Assembly: GCA_023375675.1 (NCBI GenBank)
Contig: JALQBC010000012.1
Location: 496,001 to 560,000 of the forward strand
DNA from: Cytospora piceicola
Taxonomy: Eukaryota; Ascomycota; Sordariomycetes; Diaporthales; Cytosporaceae
Direction of reading: 5' to 3'
Length of the DNA: 64,000 nt
Within the stretch, counting starts at the first letter, position 1, and every line of letters starts with the position of its first letter. Positions 1-12,227 of the stretch are shown here, one piece after another. The notes under the pieces were generated by a model. That model was not told where the DNA came from and made no database searches. It saw nothing but the letters and a program-made list of their open reading frames with translations. The position numbers and the translations under genes were made by a program.

Positions 1-696
1 AAGCAGCACTGCCTCGAGCGGCTTGACAAGCTGCAAGAGAAGCCCCTGAGCAAGGGCCAACGCGCCCTGCCCGTGCCGGACGACAAGCCGAGCCGGAAGC
101 GAGGTGGTCGGCGTGCACGGAAGGCAAAGGAGGCGACGTCCATGACGGAGCTGCGCAAGGCGCAGAACCGCATGGCCTTTGGCAAGGAGGAGAAGGAAGC
201 CGGGTATGGTGCCGGCGACTCCACCGTCGGCATGGGCATGATCGGACAGGCGGACACGGGCCGGGTGCGCGGCATACAGATCGATTCCCGCACGCGGGCG
301 AAGCTCAGCGCCAAAAACAAGGGCTGGGGTGGCCTCGCGAGCTCCGTCACGGGCGGCGCGGCGTCGTCGCTCAAGAGCTTCGGCCAGAGGCCTGGCAGCC
401 TCGATCTCCGGGGCAATGGGCTACGGTCATCTGGTGTCGGGACTACGGTGGGCGGCGGCGGTACCATGTCGTCACTCAACTTCACGCCGGTGCAGGGTCT
501 GGAGCTGGTCGACCCGAAGGTACAGGCCGAGATGAAGCGCAAGAGGGAACAGGAGCAGGACAGGTGGTTCAAGGGCGGCACTTTCACCCAGGTTGGGGGC
601 AGTGGTGGTAGCAAGATGAGCGACGATGGCGTGTTCAAGAAACCACAATTGCCACCAAGCAAGAGGGTTGATACGGGTGCGACGAAGGGGGCGTGA
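1..696 (+). CDS. prp31: Pre-mRNA-processing factor 31 (PRP31), C-terminal part, 5' end outside window
   Basis: The reading frame is open from base 1 to the TGA at 694-696 and starts upstream of the window, so this is a 3' fragment of 231 codons. PRP31 is a U4/U6 snRNP protein needed to form the U4/U6.U5 tri-snRNP in the spliceosome. The visible part matches the family's C-terminal domain: a basic KRGGRRARKAKE block, then MTELRKAQNRMAFGKEE, a GMIGQADTGRVRGIQID stretch, and near the end SSLNFTPVQGLELVDPK, the conserved 'FTPxQGLEI' signature. The Nop domain lies upstream and is not seen. The glycine/serine-rich linker between these blocks is longer than I remember for the metazoan protein, which is common in fungi. 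Identification rests on motif order, not alignment. Confidence 0.88.
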   Translation, partial: KQHCLERLDKLQEKPLSKGQRALPVPDDKPSRKRGGRRARKAKEATSMTELRKAQNRMAFGKEEKEAGYGAGDSTVGMGMIGQADTGRVRGIQIDSRTRAKLSAKNKGWGGLASSVTGGAASSLKSFGQRPGSLDLRGNGLRSSGVGTTVGGGGTMSSLNFTPVQGLELVDPKVQAEMKRKREQEQDRWFKGGTFTQVGGSGGSKMSDDGVFKKPQLPPSKRVDTGATKGA

Positions 697-3600
697 AGAG
701 ACTTGGCAATAGGCACGCACAGAAGAGGCCTCATCAAAACGGCCACACCTGTACGGCAGAGGGGATCCCAATGCACCCTAGAAGATAGGGGAAAGTTGGG
801 GACGAGGTTACCTAGCGTTAGCGATTGAGTTTACTTGATACGAAACTCAATTGCCAGCCAGCTGCATGGCGACTCGTGCATCGTGCATGGCGATTAAGGA
901 GGCAGATTGCGCTGAACAACATGTTGCATATGTAGGTGATCAGCCAATCCTGCCCAATCACAACGGACATGTGTGTTTGATACAGACTTTGCGGAAGACC
1001 GGATGGTGCCAGCCAGACTGGCCAGCCCGGCGCATTAACGCTCACTAGTAATAGCCGAACTGTCGTCGCGTGATGGTCCAGAGCGACCGCCACCCCGCTT
1101 ATTAGAAAAAAGCTTGCTCGCCGGTGCCACAGCTCGCTGGCCGACGAAGGGCCGGCAGTCCGGGTGGCAGATGGATGGATCTGGGATGGATGGTGAACAG
1201 GGTGAACCGACCTTCCAAGGACCCTCGATTTCTCGAATAGGGGAAGGTCTGCGAATGTGGCGAGGGGGGGCGAGACCCTTGGCCCCCGCTGTGCTGCAAC
1301 GCCAACGCGGCAGGGTAATGGAATTCATGCTTATTCGAGCATGGCATTTCTCCAAAATGCCATGGTTCGCTCCTCCTCGGCACTTCGGTTGTTTTTTCGG
1401 GGGCTAAATGATAACGTCCCTCTATTATTCGTCATATATTCACCATCTATCCCGTGGGACGTACCGTTTTACAGTACTGATGATCGGTCGACCTCATGTT
1501 CATGTCACTCTGGGTCCCAGCTCTCCCAGCTGTTTGACGTGGCATGCTGGCATGCACGGCACGGCATGCACGGCACACCTGGCCATCTGCTGGGGCGCTT
1601 CTCAGAGCTCCGTCACAGCTGCCTGGCAAAGCTCCTGACCTTGAGCTCCTGCCTTCATCCTATGTACCTACTTAGGTATAAAGGGTCGTCGAACCCTGCA
1701 TGCCGCGGTAGCCCTGCATATGTGGTGGTGCAACACAGTGCTTCGGAGTTGATGTCCGGGGCAGCGCGGGTACATTCATCGGCAAGAGGAATTGTTCGGG
1801 AGTGGTCCTCTCCCACATTATTTGCAATCCTAGATGCGTTTGATGCCTGACTCTGCAGTGTTGGCAGCAACACCCTATTGGATAGGCTGGAGGGGAATTG
1901 CGATAGGTGCGGGTTGGGAAGATGTGCCGTCCGCCCTCTCTAGATGTTGTACCACCCTCGAGTCTCGGTTATCTCCCTCCAGCTGCAGGGTAGCCCCTAG
2001 GCTGAAGCGATGGAACTCAGAAGCTTGGTGCCCTGGTATCGTCAGCTTTCTTTAGTTTGTCCAAAGCGGAGGGATGGTCATCTTTTGCCCCGTGGGTATA
2101 TTGCATTGTCGGGCTCTTCATTAACCCATAGAAAGCTTGAAAATCGGGGTCAGAGCCATTACCTCGGTACTGGCACGGCCTACCTGCTGTTGAGGATGAC
2201 TTGGTCCTTCAAGCCCAACGGTTGATGCAGCTGCTGTCAGGCTCTCTCCCTACCCTGCACTGAAGGCGTGGGCAACCAGGCCTGATCATCTCTGGGACCT
2301 CCTCCGAGTGGGTATGCATGTATGCCCCCATTGGATCGACCAGCGACTATCAAAGTAGGAGCATCAGGCTCGTGGCTTACAGGAATGATCCTGAGTCGCA
2401 GATTGTTGCACTCATTCTGTGTCTCATTCGCTCCCCCAATCATGCCAATGCCCCGGCCTCAAAGTGAGCTGACCGTAGGAACCTTAAACCGGGGTTCGGT
2501 GCTCGAGGCTGGCCCCGCCTGCTCTCGTGTTCTCAAGAACAACAATGCGTCTGAATTAAAGGGGCGAGTGAGATGTAATCAGCAATTAAATGGATCAAAC
2601 ACACATTGTGCACATTGTGCTGAAGGCAGAGGGGGTCAGCGTTGAGCGTTGAAAGTCCGGAGATTTGCGCCCACGAGGCTCACTTACACTGCAGATCGCA
2701 AAATGCTTGTTGACTGGAAGCACCGTATTGCTGTGAGGTTCTCTCAGGAAACGAGAGGATAAAAGGCATGGGAATGAATGAACATTGCGGCCGACTACAG
2801 CTTCAGTAGGGTCTTAGGACCATACACACGGTATAAAATGTAGAGCCACAACCAGAGCGAGGATAGGATCACCTATTGTAGGTATCTGGGAGGAATGCCT
2901 AGGTGAGTAGGTATCTGGAAACACAACTATTCTACCTGGGATATGGAGTATCGGTAATGTAAATATCAATTCCCAATACTGACCAAAAAGAATCCCCCCA
3001 AAAAACATCCCCAACAAATCCACCATCGAGGGTACACAGTACCATGGTAAACAAGATCCATCTGTCTGACCGGAGCTAGTCTTCCGCTGCTTACATAGCA
3101 GTCTCCCGCTGCATGAAGGAGGAGTTTTGCTTTTGTTGCAGAGCCTTGTTTTGGCTGCCTGGGGGAAACAGCAAACTGCAAGCCATTTCTTCCACTTCAC
3201 CCAAACAGGAAAGACCCAGGAACCCTGGAACCCTATTTTAGGGTACTTAGGTACCTCAGTAGTCTGGTTGATGCCAGCTGGAGGCGGCATGTACCTAGGT
3301 ACCCTGGGCAGCCTGACAGCCCTGGTAGCGTTGTATGTATGTACCGCCTGAAGCATCCATGGGATATAGGGTCCACTATCACTTCCCCACAGTGGTTCTG
3401 GCACGGCAGTAATAAGGCAGTTGATGGCTCCAGGGCTTCGTCTGGCCCAGCCCAAGGACCCTTTTTTCTGTCAATTTCTTTCAACCCATGCGGAGTGATA
3501 CCGATCCAGGCATGCGAGGGATATCGTCACAGTGACGCGATCTTTCTATCTACGACCATGCTCTCGAATGTTTATTTGATCTTCAGCACGCAGGATACGG

Positions 3601-6600
3601 TGCCTGCCAGTCTGCCAGTCCTGCCTGCCATGGAGATGACCTCGACTTGGTCGAAAATCAAAAAGAGGGAAAACCCTATGGGTAGGCTGGTAGGCCGGTA
3701 GGAACGCCTCCAATCCACCGGCAAACCGGCAAGCCCCAAATTCATGGTGCTGTCGATCGCTCGATCTCTGCTTTTCCAAAAATGTCTCCAAAAAAAATAA
3801 TGATGGCCTTCCAATGCCTTCTGCGCAAAGCCACTAGGTAGCACCCGACACACCGCAACACCCAGGGTCTTTCGCTAGTGATTGTTGTTGGAAGGGAACT
3901 CCACATCCTGTCCCTGAACACCACTGCAACCTCAAGCTTCGCGCCTACACTAGCAAGGGGGTGCCATGGAGAATACCGTGAGTTATCTGCTGGCTCTACT
4001 GCGTAGCGAAGGCACTGGACCGATTATCAATAACGGCAATGCCACGGTCGACAAGGCTGTCTGGCTGTGTGGCCAACAGAAGATGACACATACTTATACA
4101 ACTCCCTACTTCCTAATACAAGTCATCGGAACCGACTTCATGAAGAGTGGCCACCACACGCGATCTCAATGATAACCAAGGCAAAGATAACACATGGGAC
4201 AACAGTCGGCAACTACCTGCGAGAAGGCTACCGACTCGCGGTATCATTGTTGATATTTATTTAACGGTGTGTGAATGGGTTACAAGGACACGCCCGCAAC
4301 AACACACGGACCTGGACCTGGGGCGCCAGGATTGATACAGCCAGCCCCAATGGAGCGGTGTTTTTAGCAGTCCGAGGCAGCTCTGTGGTTTGGAACTGTT
4401 TTCCCCGATCAAACAGCAGTTCTCACGATCGCTCTAATTTAGCGGCCCCCCCACAGCCGGCATCGATCCAAGACCCTGAACACGCACTGCCTGACTGCTT
4501 TGCCCGCTCTCATTTGCGAAATCCCCGCCCAGGCTCCAACAAACACAGCATAACAAGCCATTCAGCCACTCAAACACTACTGTGTATTCCCGTGCTGCCG
4601 TGCTCGGATCCAGCGGATTCAGGGACCTATACATATGCAACTGGGAGTCCTTGGAGGGCGACAGGGCGACAAGGCGACAGGGCGATTTACAGATATGAAA
4701 CACTCGGCATTACGCGAGCGTCTGTCGAACCTGTCAAAGACGGATCTTCAGGGTACATGCAGTTCCTTTTCAAGGCAGCACAATGCGATGCAGAATCCGA
4801 AAACCCGAAAGAAGCTCTTGTTCAAGATACGCTGACCGCCACTACCACGGAGAGGCTTTCATATGAGATGCCGTGGCCCCCAGAGGAGACACCTATGACA
4901 AAAACTAGAGAATATCGCATGGGGGGTCTGTCCTGGAAGCCAAATGCAAAATATCGGCACGGTCGGCTTACAGAACCACGGCATCCCGATCAGGAACCTC
5001 CATTACATCCGACGGATTGCGGTGCAGCAGCGCGGCATGGTCACAAAGAAACTCTGGTGGAGCGTTGAGACAAATATCGTAAATACCGAGATGGATGTCC
5101 TCGAGGTAAACCCCATCGCCCCCGCTGCTTCCGTACCGCATACAGAGCACCTCTACACGATGGCGGCTGGGAATGCGACCTCACAGCGACAAACTGTACA
5201 TACCAGCTGATCTTCTGATTTTGGGCCGATATCCTTGAAGACTTTGCAATTCTCAAATAACAGTGAAAAACCCTCGAATACGCATCTTACAAAGAGGGGC
5301 TACAGTGAGGGAAAATTGATGGATTACTGTCCCAGGCGCTCCAATTCCCATCTTCACGAAGGACCCCGTTCGACCTCAGATCCCAGCTCGCGAGACGCCA
5401 ACTCTCCTCTGCAACTTCCACTATTCAGTCGCGGGTGACAGAAGTGGCTCGCGTCAATGCTTATTTCCGAGTGACTTCCTGGGCCGGCTTACCCTCGGTC
5501 GCGTCATTGAGACTTGACCCCGGTGGAGCAGCCACTTGTACGTAGAAATCCAACATGTATGTACTCTACTTCGACTCATGTACTATACCGGTGCAGGGGA
5601 CCAGGGTTTTGAGCCGTGACCACGTTGACGGGATCGAAGATCGTAGCTTAAAGCTCAGGAAGACCGATTATTGGCTGACAGCTTTTCCTAGTTTTGGGTA
5701 CATCTGGATCCACATACCCGGCCGAGCAAGGCGACAAGGCTATGATTGAAACGCTCATCACAGGATGCTACACAGTACTGCTGGTTTATGCATACACCGC
5801 ATGAGCGCCCGTTGACCAGCCACGAGAGCCCCAAACGTTTACAGGCTGTACTGTGTGTACTATTCGGCAGGTGCCGGAGAGGCATTGCCATGTATGTATG
5901 CGAGGCATCTGCCACTGCCCCACAAGCAGTCAGATTGTCGAGGGATATATCGTCGACATTGGCCAATGTGCTTGATTGAACACCACCCACGAGCCAAGTA
6001 TCGATCTTCAATACCAGAATAGACTTGCTAACACCATTGCCGAACGAGTTGGTGGGCGGTCGCACGGTCAATATGCTCAGCCGACGCCAAGGGACTTATC
6101 TATCTTCATGGGGACCCTTGGTATCCGGTATGGAGGGAGGACCCTTCATAGACCCTGCCGGATTGCTTCTCCAGGAACGTTCTACCACTCAGCCTTCTCA
6201 GACTGTCAGACCGGACGGGGCGGGGGGTGTGTGCCACTTGTAATTGCCCAGCACGCCCAGCTATCGCAAGACCTTCACCAACGGAGACCAGAGAAGTAGG
6301 CGGACATGGAAAGACTGACATGTCCACCAGTCCCGACTACGAAGTACGCCCGATTTGCACAGAGGCAATACGCATCTTGACCTCGACGTTGACTTCTGAT
6401 CAAGGCATTGGAATGCAGTACGTACTACGGCACCCCCATCCCCACCAGGATTCTGATATGGTGGGCGGGCATCTCCGGAGTGCCGGCCTTCGTACCTGGT
6501 CTGCACGCTCCAGACGCCATTCACGTCACCAGTCCCACTATCCCCCCCCCCCGGATTCAGGAGGGAATGCAGGGCGCAACTGGTCCCTGAATTGACCCAC

Positions 6601-8195
6601 GCTACGTCCGATGCGACCGAGCACTCCGCTCCTCCTACAACCGTGGTTGTGTAGTTGAGTGCATCGTGGAAGACCACGAAATTGGAGAGCATCCCGATGG
6701 TGGTGATCCAAGAGGAGAGAATGAAAGAGGCGATCCATCTGTCGCCTCATCACAAGTGACCTCCTGCCTGGGTCGTGGGTCACTGTTGATTAATTCTCGA
6801 CGAATGGTCCCGTCATCAAGCAATCATTTATCGTATGGCTGCACGACTCATGAGGCCAGGCCCGGCTATTGAGGTGATAATGATATCTGGAAAGTCTGTC
6901 CAGGTGCGATGAAGTGTATTTATTCTATATTGCGAGATAAAGTTGCGACCAGCAAATATGCGTGGTCTGTCGCATGTCCTTTTTTTATGTTTATTTATTT
7001 TTATTTTTCTTTACTCTTGAAATTCGATGCGCTCCAGGTAAGTCAGTAAGTACTGGTAGACACAAAATCATAATGTGCGAAAGCAACGGAGAAATCGCTC
7101 CGGGACAGCATTGCAGAAACAAGATTTGGCCCAACGTCATCGGGATCGAAGTTGGGAAGAAGCGGATTCGCGGGTTTCCCCCAGTTTCAGGCAGGTGCGG
7201 AGCAACAGAGAGGAGAGAGCACCGCAGCGCACCGCAGCGCACCGCAATCAGTCAGAAGACAGAAGATGGCTTTGGGCGGAAAGCTGTTACCTCGGGAAAG
7301 CTCCTGCCAGGTACTGTACAAAGCACAAAGTACCGGCGGGGCACCGCTGTCATCAGCTCGAGACCCACAGCAAAAAAGCACTGAACCCCTCTGCCCCTCT
7401 GCGCCCTTCTGCCTGACAGACCCTCCAACAGGGATAATGACACGGGCGTTGCCCAGACTTCTTCGATGGGGTTTCAAAACTTTCCCATGGCCCAGGCCGT
7501 AATAATGCTGTCAGGACCAGACCCCCCCGGGTCTGAACTTTGAACCTCATTTAGAAGGATGCTTGGTTTTTTTTCTGCACCGACTCGCACTTAAGGAGCT
7601 GCCCTGCACCACCGTCTTGGCCAATATCTACACCTCTCACTCACCCTCATCCCGGACCTCCATATCTCCAACTCTTTCACCCCCTCTTTCGAAATTTCTC
7701 CCTCATACCTCCTTGGTATATCACATTTCATACGACTTCAGAAGCAGTCCACCAAACGACATTCTTAACGACCCAAACAGTCCGGAAAGGTTACCTAATC
7801 TGCACAGCCAAGTCAGCGGCATCTCACGCCTTCTCTTACATCTCACGACCAAGACAGGCTTCAGGTTGAATTTGGGTGCTGCCTTCAAACAAAAGGTCTT
7901 GTCTTTCGCTCAATATCTGGACTCGATACGATCTTCTTGCTTGAGATAGGTCTCCAATTGAAGCAGGAAATCATTTTTTCTTCCTCTTTTTCTTATTTGG
8001 CAGCTCCGTCCAGCCATCTAGGTGTGTGCAAGTGTGTGTGTGTCTGCGCCGCAGTTACTGTATGTATCAGAGTTGTCTTGCCCAACTCTACCACCTTCAC
8101 TCGCTTATACTTAGAAAGCAACCTCGCGACAACCGAAACCCCATCGAACTCGATTTTCTCAAGTTTGAAAGTGTCATCACTGCAATCGCTACAAG
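697..8195. other. 7.5 kb gene-free region upstream of the zinc-finger regulator
   Basis: No reading frame here has recognisable domains or a convincing exon chain. The longest (4271-5068, + strand) has low-complexity, mixed composition and I do not believe it. The base composition is ordinary, unlike the AT-rich block at 23.4-30.3 kb. It holds small tandem repeats (GCATGCACGGCAC units at 1549-1577, GGCGACA units near 4655-4685, ACCGCAGCGC units at 7219-7245), an 11-base C run at 6542-6552, and copies of the TACCTAGGTA-type palindromic motif near 1665, 2915 and 3240-3305. From about 7600 the + strand becomes pyrimidine-rich and remains so to 8195, with a GT-rich run near 8022-8045. This fits a long promoter and 5' leader for the downstream regulator. 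Non-coding RNA genes cannot be excluded. Confidence 0.6.
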
Positions 8196-9494
8196 ATGTC
8201 TCCGACCCTTCGTCGAGACGCCTCAGGGCGTGTCATTTCTATCCTGCACGATACGAACGAGCCGGTCCACTACGATTCGCACTCCACGCATAAGAGCCAA
8301 GGGTTCACCCAGAGAGTCCCCTTCCACTCGTTGCTTGTGCCGCACAGCACTCCAGCCCACAGCTCTTATGCCCCTGCAAGCCAAAGGGGAAGCATGTCTT
8401 CGTACCCCGGCACCCCTGACCTGATGCGCTCCGACTCGTACGATTCTCAGGCTAGCAACGAGCCTAACAGCCCCGCGACTCCGAACAGCGCCTGTCAAGA
8501 GCCTCTGTTTCCGAGGAACTTTACGCACAATGCTCTGGGTTTGACAGGACTCGATGCCCTATCTTTGGCAGCAGTACCCAAGGAGACTTCTGCCCACATG
8601 TACCAACTACCCCCGATTTCGTCACTCACCGGCCTCCCTAGCCCTCTTGAGCTCAAACACTCTACGCCTAGCCCACATGAGGTTTACCCTTACGACGCCA
8701 TGGTTCGCCATTCATCATCCTCAAGTTTGGAAGACCACCACTACCGCCGCAGTTACGAGTCTCGTGAGCATTACGTGCCAGCTACCGCCGGTGCAGAAGT
8801 CCCGTTGCCGAGGAGTGTCGATGCTTACAACGACTTCAGTCGCCGCGTATCGACCCCACCAGTGGATGCATGCCAGGCTGCTTCTGAGGAGCTTTGTGAC
8901 GAGGATGACGAGATGGCGGACAGTGCTTCTGTTGGCAAGAAGGGACCCAAGGGAAAGGCTTTGGCTCCGAAGCGCTACCCCTGTAAGTTCAGGGAGACGT
9001 ACAGCTGCTACAAGACATTCACCACATCCGGCCATGCCTCGCGCCATGCCAAGATCCACACTGCCGAGAAGACAGTGCCATGCAGCTGGCCCGGCTGCAG
9101 CCGGAGGTTCACGCGCTCCGACAACATGAAGCAGCATCTTGAGACGCACAAGAAGGATAAGCCGAGAGCGTCGAACCGACAGGTCCGCCGACCGTCCCTG
9201 GCCGCCATTCGGCGCCAGTCGTCATCCAGCAGGAGCAGTGCCAGCAGATACTCGCTGTCCCGCGATACGCCTCCCCTGATGTCTCCGAGCATGGCCGCTA
9301 GCGCTGTGGTGTCTCCAAGCTTGCCCGCGGAGGGCTGGATCAGGCCCGGTGCCTCGAGGACGCCAAGCAGTGGTCTCGACGCCCTTGCCATGGTCGCTGC
9401 TTCGGAAAGCGAACTCGACTCTCAGCACCGCCGGGCCGAGCAAGAGACTGCTTACTACAAACTTTACCAACACCGAGAGCCCCAGCAGCTATAG
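8196..9494 (+). CDS. C2H2 zinc-finger transcription factor, MtfA/Azf1-like
   Basis: A single-exon gene of 432 codons. Two adjacent C2H2 fingers lie at about residues 263-288 (Cys263, Cys271, His284, His288) and 296-318 (Cys296, Cys301, His314, His318). The finger text (FTTSGHASRHAKIHTAEK, then FTRSDNMKQHLETH) resembles the fungal MtfA-type regulators, which control development and secondary metabolism in aspergilli; that role is known for relatives and only inferred here. The 260 residues before the fingers are Ser/Pro/His-rich and disordered, with an acidic patch (EELCDEDDEM) just before a basic linker. The tail is Arg/Ser-rich and may hold a nuclear localisation signal. The first finger has seven residues between its cysteines instead of the usual two to four, as in MtfA. 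The ATG at 8196 is the first in frame after the pyrimidine-rich leader. Confidence 0.85.
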   Translation: MSPTLRRDASGRVISILHDTNEPVHYDSHSTHKSQGFTQRVPFHSLLVPHSTPAHSSYAPASQRGSMSSYPGTPDLMRSDSYDSQASNEPNSPATPNSACQEPLFPRNFTHNALGLTGLDALSLAAVPKETSAHMYQLPPISSLTGLPSPLELKHSTPSPHEVYPYDAMVRHSSSSSLEDHHYRRSYESREHYVPATAGAEVPLPRSVDAYNDFSRRVSTPPVDACQAASEELCDEDDEMADSASVGKKGPKGKALAPKRYPCKFRETYSCYKTFTTSGHASRHAKIHTAEKTVPCSWPGCSRRFTRSDNMKQHLETHKKDKPRASNRQVRRPSLAAIRRQSSSSRSSASRYSLSRDTPPLMSPSMAASAVVSPSLPAEGWIRPGASRTPSSGLDALAMVAASESELDSQHRRAEQETAYYKLYQHREPQQL

Positions 9495-10748
9495 GCACAG
9501 TGTGGCTTCTTCCCAACAGGCCTATCTCTGCCTCGATTAGGAGAATCACAATCCAACAACTACTAAAAATTATTTTTCCTTTATACACGGTTTCTCTTGC
9601 TTTATCTATATCTTGGGCGGTCAGGTCAGGATACGGACATATACCCAACTCGCATCCTTTGCCCTTTCCGACGGCACGGCGCAAACTATTTTGGGTCGGT
9701 GGGATAGATACGGCTGCACGAACACGCATAGCAGGCTTGGCGTTGAGGATACGGTCCTTTTTATTTTATTTCTTACTTTTTATTGCGCCACACATGTACA
9801 CGACGACACTTCGGAAAAAGCCATGGGATGACGAATGGTTCAAGACCCAAAAAGGGTGGGGGGGAGGGGGGGGATATGCTGGTTGGGATGCAACCCGGCG
9901 GTGAACCCCTCTATTGTTTCAATTCTTATCTTTTGTTCTGGCTCTGTTTCGAACGGTTCCTCATGGATGAGGTCGTACTGAGTTGCAGTCTTCTGATGTA
10001 CATATACGGAGCGAGTGGCTGGGCCTCCTTAGGCCGGTGGCCCTGCGCATGTATGGATTACTATGATACCACAGTGATTTTGGGGGGAGGAGAGGTGACG
10101 GAGATGAGAGTGAACTCTACCGTCTTGAACGGAGCAGAGCAACGAATATTTGGGCGAAATTGTGCGCTGCAGCAGAATGCAGCCACTGCTTCGAAGCGGA
10201 AGCTATGAGATAGTTTTGGCTGCGTTCCAGAAGCGACGAGCCTCTCGCCGCTCAAAGGAAGAAATTCAGTGGAAATAATGCATTATCAGCCCCGTACCAA
10301 TGCCATGTCCAAAAAAAACACAGCGACTCCTGTAGTGGCTAGTATGTGAACTGTCATCGACCCCATCTCTTGCCGAAGTATCCGGTGTAAAGCCATCTAT
10401 CTCTGCGGATCGCCTTCGCACCGCGTCTCGCGACTTTCCATCGCCCGACAACTTCGATGTGCAGGTGGCCTCCCCCAGGCTGGCACTTGGTACCGAGTTC
10501 GGTTGTTTAGGAGAACCGGAGATGCGGTGTTTTCTGATTATACGGAAGATCATCGAAGGTCTAAGGGGTCTGTCTCTAGGCAACATCTTCGCTGATCGCC
10601 AAGAAGGAAAGAAAGAAAAGAAGGGGAATATGATCGGACAGTACGAAGTTCTTCCCAACTTGGAGGCCATCTTCAGCCCCATCATGTTTGTACTTGGTAT
10701 CCACCACCAGGGGAAAAGTGCACTGGAGCAGCAACATTCTAAGGAAAA
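9495..10748. other. Convergent intergenic region between the zinc-finger and acetate kinase genes
   Basis: About 1.25 kb that must contain both 3' untranslated regions. T-rich runs at 9565-9600 and 9750-9785 are plausible 3'-end processing zones for the + strand gene. A G-rich run lies at 9857-9875. No coding feature is supported. Confidence 0.55.
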
Positions 10749-12227
10749 TCAGTGAGCGTCCCTACTCTTGACCCTCAGGAGCGTCAGTTCGGGCGTGCCG
10801 TCGTCACCATCCTCCACCCAGAGCGCGGGATCCTCAGCCGCGCCCCTCGCCATCTCAAACTGCTCGTCCGTCTTGCACACCAGCACCTTGTGGCCCCGGC
10901 CGCCGACACTCCTGCTGCTGCCGCCGCCGCCGCCGCCGCCGCCGATCTCCCGCACCACCGCCGCGCCCTCGCCGGCGGCGGCCGAGTTCCTCGCGCCGTC
11001 GACCTCGAACCCGAGGCACGCGCAGCTCTCCACCACCGCGCGGCGCAGCCTGCCGCTCCCCTCGCCGATGCCGCCCGCGAACACGAGGGCGTCGACCTCG
11101 CCCCGGAGGCTGACGTAGTACGACCCGACGTAGGCGCTGACGCGGTCGGCCACGAGGTCGAAGGCGAGCCGGCGCGCCGGGCCGGCGGGCGGGCCGCCGG
11201 CGGCGACGGCGCCGAAGTCGGCCGTGCCCGCCAGGGCCTTCCACCCGGACTCCTTGTTGAGCACCGTCTCGGCCACGGAGATGTGCAGCTCCCTGGTGGA
11301 CGCCGGGGCGAGCCTGCCCGCGTCCGAGGCGTAGTGGAAGACGAGGCTGGAGAGGGGGGAAGAGGCGGAGGTGGGGCCCGGCCGGTCAGTTACGGTGTCT
11401 TGTCATGTCGCTTTTGTGCCCCGCGCGGCACTGCGGAGGAGGAAATTGTTCAGCACATACCTGGGGTCGATACTCCCGCTCCTCGTCGCGCCGGGGAGGC
11501 CAGCCAGTGGCGTGAGGCCCATGCTCGTGTCCCAGCTCCTGCCTCCCTTGATGGCGCACGCACTGGCACCACTGCCCAGGTGCAAGGCGATGATGTTGAG
11601 CTGGCTTGGGTCCTTCTTGAGGAACTCAGCCACGCTCCTCGTGATGAACGAGTAACTAATCCCGTGGAACCCGTACTTCCTCAGGCCGTTCTTCTTCGCG
11701 ATGGCCTGGTCGATAGGGTACGTCCTGACGTGCAGCGGCATGCTGGCATGGAACTGGGTATCAAAGCACGCGACGTTGGTGGCCCCCGGGAGCTGTCCCA
11801 GGCAGCTCTTGACGATTTCCAGGGCCGGCGCGTTGTGGAGCGGTGCCAGCTCGTTGAGCTCCTCCAGCCTGTGGTAGGTGGCCTCGTTGACGACCTGCGC
11901 GGCGCGGAAGCCGCCGCCGTGGACGATGCGGTGGCAGACGATGCCGATGTCCTCCTCGCTCCCGACCTGCGGGAGGCCCGAGTCGCCGACGAGCGTCTTC
12001 AGGATGACCCGCCACGCGTCGTCCTGCTTGTGCACCTCGACGCCGACGTCCAAGGCCTCGGAGACGGCGGTGCCGCCGCGCGTGTAGGTCAGCTTGGGAG
12101 GCGGGGAGGTCAGGCCGCTGACCTGTGCCTCGGCAATCCGGGTTGGGGTCTCGTGGACGTCCGCGGAGAAGACGGAGACCTTGACGGAGGAGGACCCCGC
12201 GTTGACGGAGAGGATGATCTTCGTCAT
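10749..12227 (-). CDS. ackA: Acetate kinase, two exons
   Basis: Catalyses acetate + ATP = acetyl phosphate + ADP. In fungi it usually works with a phosphoketolase (Xfp), which is not in this window. Exon 1 is 12227-11461 and exon 2 is 11346-10749. The 114 bp intron has a GTATGT donor and a CAG acceptor and splits a serine codon. Visible motifs are NAGSSSVK at residues 9-16, GFHGISYSFI, HLGSGAS, and GLPGATRSGSIDP continuing across the splice into LVFHYASDAG. The spliced product is 454 residues, longer than the roughly 400 of bacterial enzymes. Part of the excess is a run of nine glycines followed by a Ser/Arg/Gly stretch near the C-terminus. Exon 2 is very GC-rich, which opens long meaningless frames on the opposite strand. 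The 3' end faces the zinc-finger gene. Confidence 0.92.

Noticed and set aside
4271..5068. 265-codon open frame in the long intergenic region
   Set aside because: No domain, no plausible promoter or splice context, and composition like non-coding DNA.
7563..7949. 128-codon open frame upstream of the zinc-finger gene
   Set aside because: Ser/Pro/Leu-rich translation of a pyrimidine-rich leader, with no family features.
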